Assembly: GCA_022425565.1 (NCBI GenBank)
Contig: JAKMFG010000237.1
Span: 1 to 12,975 of the forward strand
Source of the DNA: Alphaproteobacteria bacterium
Lineage (GTDB): Bacteria; Pseudomonadota; Alphaproteobacteria; Puniceispirillales; Puniceispirillaceae
Direction: 5' to 3'
DNA length: 12,975 nucleotides
The notes beneath the pieces were generated by a model that ran no database searches, was not told the DNA's origin, and saw only the letters and a list, made by a program, of their open reading frames with translations. This document shows, piece by piece, positions 9,894 through 12,975 of the stretch. The translations under genes and the position numbers were made by a program. Numbering within the stretch: the first letter of the stretch is position 1; the number at the start of each line of letters is the position of its first letter.

Positions 9894-10020
9894 GATGTGC
9901 CTACTCCGTCGCACTAGAGTTTGTCTTGTGGCGCCCTTCAGACACCCTCGTCGAGGGATATGCAAGGCACCGGAAAGTCATGAGAAGACCCAGCCATCTC
10001 CGGCGGTATTGCCCATCTGG

Positions 10021-10048
10021 TTGCAAAACCGGTCCGGACGGACTATGT
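10021..10048 (+). promoter_or_regulatory. Candidate promoter of mrp
   Basis: TTGCAA (10021-10026), 16-nt spacer, CTATGT (10043-10048), close to the alphaproteobacterial housekeeping pattern. The predicted start near 10055 gives a 5' UTR of about 40 nt. It lies inside the mrp-hflK divergent region. Only the motif match supports it. Confidence 0.35.
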
Positions 10049-10065
10049 CCCCCTCAAGTCCACAT

Positions 10066-10094
10066 CATATTTGCACGAAAGCTGGTGATTTCAA
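10066..10094 (-). promoter_or_regulatory. Candidate promoter of hflK
   Basis: Minus strand: TTGAAA (10094-10089), 17-nt spacer, AATATG (10071-10066). It would give a 5' UTR of about 165 nt crossing the mrp promoter, so the two promoters would be face to face. No heat-shock sigma32 consensus was recognised closer to hflK. Weak evidence. Confidence 0.22.
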
Positions 10095-10096
10095 CC

Positions 10097-11206
10097 ATGG
10101 CCAACGAATTGACAGAGCAGCAGGTCTCGACCGCACTCGCCACCGTGACGACCCATGGCCGCGACCGCGATCTTGTCGCCAGCGGACAGGTATCAGGCAT
10201 CGTCATCAAGGATGGCCATGTCGGCTTTACCATTGAAATCGACCCGTCCGAAAAGGATCATGCCGACCAGATCCGCAGCGCCAGTGAAAGCGCTGTGCGC
10301 GCCCTTGACGGCGTGCTGTCGGCGACCGCGATGCTGACCGCACATCAGGCCGCCGGCGCGGGCGACACACCGCCTGGCAAGCCCATCGGCAGCGGCGAGC
10401 CGGCCTCCAACGAGCCGCTGAAGCCGGCGCGCCACCTGATCGCCGTTGCCTCGGGCAAGGGCGGGGTCGGCAAATCGACCACATCGATCAATCTGGCGCT
10501 AGCCATTGCCGCCACCGGCCAGCGGGTCGGCATTCTGGACGCCGATATCTATGGGCCGTCCCTTCCCCGCCTGATTGGTCAGAACAAGAAACCGCAGAGC
10601 GACGGCAAGAAAATCTACCCAATCGATGCCTGGGGCCTGCAGACCATGTCGATCGGTTATCTGGTCGCCGAAGATGCGCCAACCATCTGGCGCGGCCCGA
10701 TGGTGATGAGCGCCATCGAGCAGATGCTGCGCGACGTCGCCTGGGACAATCTCGACGTGCTGATCATCGACATGCCGCCCGGCACCGGCGATGCCCAGCT
10801 GACCCTGTCGCAACGCGCCGCCCTGTCCGGCGCAGTGATCGTCTCGACACCGCAGGACCTGGCGCTGATCGATGCCCGCAAAGGCCTGAACATGTTCCGT
10901 AAGGTGAATGTTCCTGTACTCGGCATCGTCGAGAATATGAGCCACTTCATCTGCACCGACTGTGGCGGCCGTCATGATATTTTCGGTCATGGTGGCGCGG
11001 CAGCCGAGGCGGCGCGCATCGGCGCCCCGTTCCTTGGCGAAGTGCCGCTCGAAATGGCCATCCGGGCCACATCCGACGAAGGCACGCCCGTCGTCGCCAA
11101 GGATCCCGGCGGGCCGCATGCCGCGCATTACACCGCCATCGCCGGCGCTGTCATGGCCCAGCTGGACGGTGCGGTGAAGGCCGGCCCGAAGATCGTGATC
11201 GAGTGA
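10097..11206 (+). CDS. mrp: Mrp/ApbC-type Fe-S cluster carrier ATPase
   Basis: 369 aa. A P-loop NTPase that binds and transfers 4Fe-4S clusters to apoproteins (Mrp/ApbC/NBP35 family). Residues 1-85 form the MIP18/DUF59-like domain. A Pro/Gly linker (about 86-110) follows, then the ParA-like ATPase with deviant Walker A GKGGVGKST (120-128), DADIYGPSLPRL (148-159), Walker B-like LIIDMPPGTGDAQL (222-235) and the cluster-ligating pair C286-x-x-C289 in ICTDCGGRHDIFG. ATG 10097 is chosen because it begins the DUF59 domain directly. A longer in-frame start (9926 or 9983) would add Arg/Pro-rich unrelated residues and cover the likely promoter. The Shine-Dalgarno is poor (GGTGA). Its stop codon directly abuts the folA stop on the other strand. 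Confidence 0.95.
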   Translation: MANELTEQQVSTALATVTTHGRDRDLVASGQVSGIVIKDGHVGFTIEIDPSEKDHADQIRSASESAVRALDGVLSATAMLTAHQAAGAGDTPPGKPIGSGEPASNEPLKPARHLIAVASGKGGVGKSTTSINLALAIAATGQRVGILDADIYGPSLPRLIGQNKKPQSDGKKIYPIDAWGLQTMSIGYLVAEDAPTIWRGPMVMSAIEQMLRDVAWDNLDVLIIDMPPGTGDAQLTLSQRAALSGAVIVSTPQDLALIDARKGLNMFRKVNVPVLGIVENMSHFICTDCGGRHDIFGHGGAAAEAARIGAPFLGEVPLEMAIRATSDEGTPVVAKDPGGPHAAHYTAIAGAVMAQLDGAVKAGPKIVIE

Positions 11207-11749
11207 TCAGACGGTCACAGGCTTTTTCCGTGTGAACCGCTCATAGCGATAGCCCGGCACGTCGCCTTCAGGCTCCGCCTCTTCCAGCACCTCGTGGTCC
11301 CATTCCGATGCCGCCAGCGCCGGAAACAGGGCCGCGTTCGGCCCACCATCCGGCGAGATATCGACGATCGTCGCCTCGATGCGGTTGCATAGCGGCATGC
11401 CGGCAGCATAGATCTCGCCGCCACCAAACAGGATGATTTCGGGCCGCGCGCTGTCTGTTGCCGCGATCCAGTCGCGGGAATGTTCCAGCGCCGCATCCAT
11501 GTCGCCGGCGCGAAGCGCGCCCTCTGCCGCCCAGGAAGCATCGCGCGTCATCACCACACTGGCCCGGCCGGGAAGCGCGCGGCCGATGGAATCCCAGGTC
11601 CGGCGTCCCATGATCAGCGGGCATCCCATGGTCAGCGACTTGACCCGCTTCAGATCGGCCGGGAGATGCCAGATCAGGCCGGCGCCATCACCAATTACAC
11701 GGTTGCGGGCCATGGCCACTACAGCCACCATTTCAAGCGAGACTGTCAT
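11207..11749 (-). CDS. folA: Dihydrofolate reductase
   Basis: 180 aa. It reduces dihydrofolate to tetrahydrofolate with NADPH. The chain shows the Met20-loop region (ARNRVIGDGAGLIWHLPADL, 14-33) with D32 equivalent to the catalytic Asp27 of E. coli, GRRTWDSIGRALPGR (48-62) with the NADPH-phosphate-binding Arg, and the cofactor-binding FGGGEIYAAG (108-117). A few more residues at the C-terminus than E. coli FolA extend it to KKPVTV. It begins 2 nt after the thyA stop, which supports ATG 11749 despite a weak Shine-Dalgarno; ATG 11731 is an alternative. thyA and folA are metabolically coupled, because ThyA makes the dihydrofolate that FolA recycles. It is convergent with mrp, with no intergenic base and no terminator. 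Confidence 0.96.
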   Translation of the reverse strand: MTVSLEMVAVVAMARNRVIGDGAGLIWHLPADLKRVKSLTMGCPLIMGRRTWDSIGRALPGRASVVMTRDASWAAEGALRAGDMDAALEHSRDWIAATDSARPEIILFGGGEIYAAGMPLCNRIEATIVDISPDGGPNAALFPALAASEWDHEVLEEAEPEGDVPGYRYERFTRKKPVTV

Positions 11750-11751
11750 GG

Positions 11752-12546
11752 CTACACCGCGATCGGCGCAGGAATGTTCGGCTGCGCCTCATAGCCGGTG
11801 ATTTCGAAATCCTCGAAGGTGAACTCATCAATGCTGTCCGGCACCCGGTGCAGGACCAGCTGCGGCTGGGGCCCGGGCTCTCTCGCGAGTTGCAGGCGCG
11901 CCTGATCGAAATGATTGTGATAGAGATGCGCATCACCAAGCGTGTGGACGAATTCCCCCGGCTTCAGACCACAGACAGCGGCGATCATGTGGGTCAGCAG
12001 CGCATAGGAAGCGATGTTGAAAGGCACACCAAGGAAGATATCGGCGCTCCGCTGATAGAGCTGGCAGGACAGCCTGCCCTCGGCCACGAAAAACTGGAAC
12101 AGGCAGTGACAAGGCGGCAGCGCCATGTTTGGCAGGTCCGCCGGGTTCCATGCCGACAGCATCAGCCGTCGTGATTCCGGAGTGGCGCGGATGGCCGCCA
12201 CCAAATCCGCAAGCTGGTCGATCTCGGCGCCATCCGGAGACTGCCAGCGGCGCCACTGCTTGCCATAGACCGGACCCAGATCGCCGTTCTCGTCGGCCCA
12301 TTCATCCCAGATTGAGACGCCGTGCTCCTGAAGATAGCGGATATTGGTGTCGCCTTTGATGAACCACAGCAGCTCGTGGAAAATCGAGCGCGTGTGGAGT
12401 TTCTTGGTCGTCAGAAGGGGAAACCCTGCCGACAGGTCGAACCGCATCTGGTGCCCGAATACGGCGCGAGTTCCAGTACCGGTGCGGTCGCCGCGGTCGA
12501 CCCCCTCGTCAAGAACACGTGCCAGAAGGTCGAGATATTGCTGCAT
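11752..12546 (-). CDS. thyA: Thymidylate synthase
   Basis: 264 aa, the same length as E. coli ThyA. It methylates dUMP to dTMP using methylene-tetrahydrofolate and yields dihydrofolate. The sequence shows [15 protein letters not shown] (20-34, phosphate-binding Arg21), the invariant [20 protein letters not shown] segment (80-99), the catalytic Cys146 in [10 protein letters not shown], the dUMP-binding [18 protein letters not shown] and HLYHNH near the C-terminus. The start at 12546 gives the canonical MQQYLDLL. The open frame continues upstream to the right edge but that part covers the ssrA RNA gene and is not coding. The Shine-Dalgarno is weak. First gene of the thyA-folA pair, divergent from ssrA across 189 bp. 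Confidence 0.97.
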   Translation of the reverse strand: MQQYLDLLARVLDEGVDRGDRTGTGTRAVFGHQMRFDLSAGFPLLTTKKLHTRSIFHELLWFIKGDTNIRYLQEHGVSIWDEWADENGDLGPVYGKQWRRWQSPDGAEIDQLADLVAAIRATPESRRLMLSAWNPADLPNMALPPCHCLFQFFVAEGRLSCQLYQRSADIFLGVPFNIASYALLTHMIAAVCGLKPGEFVHTLGDAHLYHNHFDQARLQLAREPGPQPQLVLHRVPDSIDEFTFEDFEITGYEAQPNIPAPIAV

Positions 12547-12664
12547 TGCTGAGGGCCTGTTTTCGCGCGTGTCGGGACTGTCTGGCAAGGTCGCACGCCC
12601 GGAAGGGGTGATCAACCCGCAATAGCGCCGCGCCAATGGCAAGCCGCCCCTGCAATAAACGAAT

Positions 12665-12692
12665 TGGATATATGCGGGCAGACGCCGGTCAA
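12665..12692 (-). promoter_or_regulatory. Candidate promoter of thyA-folA
   Basis: Minus strand: TTGACC (12692-12687), 16-nt spacer, TATCCA (12670-12665); an overlapping TATATC gives a 14-nt spacer. The predicted start near 12658 leaves a 5' UTR of about 110 nt before thyA, in which I see no clear structure. It would run back to back with the ssrA promoter. Confidence 0.3.
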
Positions 12693-12700
12693 AACAGCGC

Positions 12701-12729
12701 TTCCAAAGATCACCCCCTGCCCTTATATT
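12701..12729 (+). promoter_or_regulatory. Candidate promoter of ssrA
   Basis: TTCCAA (12701-12706), 17-nt spacer, TATATT (12724-12729). The predicted start at about 12736 coincides with the GCCGGC that begins the presumed acceptor piece of the tmRNA. The -10 is good; the -35 is weak. Confidence 0.42.
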
Positions 12730-12735
12730 AAAGAT

Positions 12736-12815
12736 GCCGGCTTGCCGGCTATGGCGATAAACGTGCTGTGAAATAAGCAGAGCGGACCCGGGGGCGGTAC
12801 CCGGCGCCTCCACCA
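12736..12815 (+). ncRNA. tmRNA acceptor piece
   Basis: About 80 nt. It starts near a GCCGG-CTTG-CCGGC hairpin (12736-12749). ACGTGC (12761-12766) can pair with GCATGT (12897-12902) of the coding piece, a possible helix P2. GGAC (12784-12787) precedes a T-arm of CCGGG (12788-12792), loop GGCGGTA (12793-12799) and CCCGG (12800-12804). The acceptor 3' strand CGCCTCC and encoded ACCA follow. The 3' end is secure; the 5' end is uncertain by about 20 nt. Confidence 0.82.
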
Positions 12816-12876
12816 TTTCAGCCGACACCGACAAGCGGATGCGAGACAGCAGACGCAACAAGGCGGCTGAAAGACT
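12816..12876 (+). other. Intervening segment removed from the permuted tmRNA precursor
   Basis: 61 nt between the CCA end of the acceptor piece and the first G of the coding piece. Its ends are a perfect 9-bp inverted repeat, TTTCAGCCG (12816-12824) and CGGCTGAAA (12864-12872). This stacks beyond the acceptor stem, separated by a small internal loop (CCA opposite GAC) after an extra A12812-T12876 pair. The precursor would therefore form one long interrupted helix to be cut at both tmRNA ends. The remaining 39 nt form the loop. Confidence 0.8.
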
Positions 12877-12975
12877 GGGGGCGAAATAGGATCGACGCAT
12901 GTAATAAAGGCAGTATTTTCGCTCGGTATGGTACCCGCCGTTATCGGGCCATGTAGTAGTTGCAAATGACAACAC

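Larger units (their letters stand above)
12736..12975 (+). ncRNA. ssrA: Circularly permuted two-piece tmRNA gene (cut by right edge)
   Basis: tmRNA rescues stalled ribosomes and tags the nascent peptide for proteolysis. Here the 3' acceptor part comes first and the 5' part second, the permuted arrangement of alphaproteobacteria. CGCCTCC-ACCA (12805-12815) ends the acceptor piece, and GGGGGCG (12877-12883) begins the coding piece. They pair over 7 bp with G12879.T12809 at the third pair, the G3.U70 alanine identity element. GGATCGAC (12889-12896) matches the tmRNA D-loop motif GGAUUCGAC. A pseudoknot-like region around 12924-12952 (TATGG/CCATG plus CGG/CCG) lies where PK1 is expected. AGTAGTT precedes the resume codon GCA (12962). 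The tag reads A-N-D-N at the edge, matching alphaproteobacterial tags of the (A)ANDN type. The exact 5' end is inferred from the promoter. Confidence 0.9.

Noticed and set aside
9945..9957. Short palindrome CCCTCG-TCGAGGG upstream of hflK as an operator
   Set aside because: Too short and isolated, with no second copy at the divergent promoter.
9926..10096. In-frame upstream extension of mrp (ATGs at 9926 and 9983)
   Set aside because: The residues are Arg/Pro-rich and unlike Mrp, the DUF59 domain starts at 10097, and the stretch covers the divergent promoter region.
12605..12716. 9-bp inverted repeat GGGGTGATC / GATCACCCC in the thyA-ssrA intergenic region
   Set aside because: The arms are 94 nt apart with no supporting context; one such match is expected by chance at this search size.
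12547..12975. Long open frame continuing upstream of thyA, suggesting an N-terminal extension of thymidylate synthase
   Set aside because: ThyA is full length from 12546 with the canonical N-terminus; the extension is antisense to the tmRNA gene and matches nothing in ThyA.

Overview
The window reads as chromosomal housekeeping DNA of an alphaproteobacterium. The strongest evidence is a circularly permuted ssrA gene at the right edge, which in bacteria is typical of Alphaproteobacteria. The gene order ilvC-ilvN-ilvB-miaA / serB / degP-hflC-hflK / folA-thyA also resembles, from memory, a block conserved in that class. Genes are compact, with moderately high GC. I see no mobile element, prophage, CRISPR array, defence gene or tRNA.

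Layout. Bases 1-376 (minus) hold the N-terminal part of mreB, running off the left edge. Bases 489-4030 (minus) are a branched-chain amino acid cluster in transcription order ilvB, ilvN, ilvC. A strong sigma70-type promoter lies just after the miaA stop, followed by an apparently leaderless 55-codon leader peptide with a run of four Leu codons, then three 16-bp tandem repeats abutting the ilvB ribosome binding site. A hairpin straddling the ilvC stop codon may end the unit. miaA (minus, to 5265) and serB (plus, from about 5254) are divergent with overlapping 5' ends. A bidirectional terminator at 6287-6314 separates serB from the convergent hflK-hflC-degP group (6342-9893, minus), which encodes the membrane HflKC complex and a periplasmic Do-type protease.

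Divergent from hflK is mrp (10097-11206, plus), an Fe-S cluster carrier ATPase. Its stop codon directly abuts that of folA. thyA-folA (minus, 12546-11207) is a tight folate/dTMP pair. ThyA turns methylene-THF into DHF and FolA regenerates THF.

The most interesting elements are ones an ORF scan misses. The first is the two-piece tmRNA gene from about 12736 to the right edge (plus), with acceptor piece, a 61-nt intervening segment closed by a 9-bp inverted repeat, and a coding piece cut by the window edge after A-N-D-N of the proteolysis tag. The second is the ilv leader region. Nothing here looks like a wholly new biological system. These RNA-level features are the parts worth a second look.
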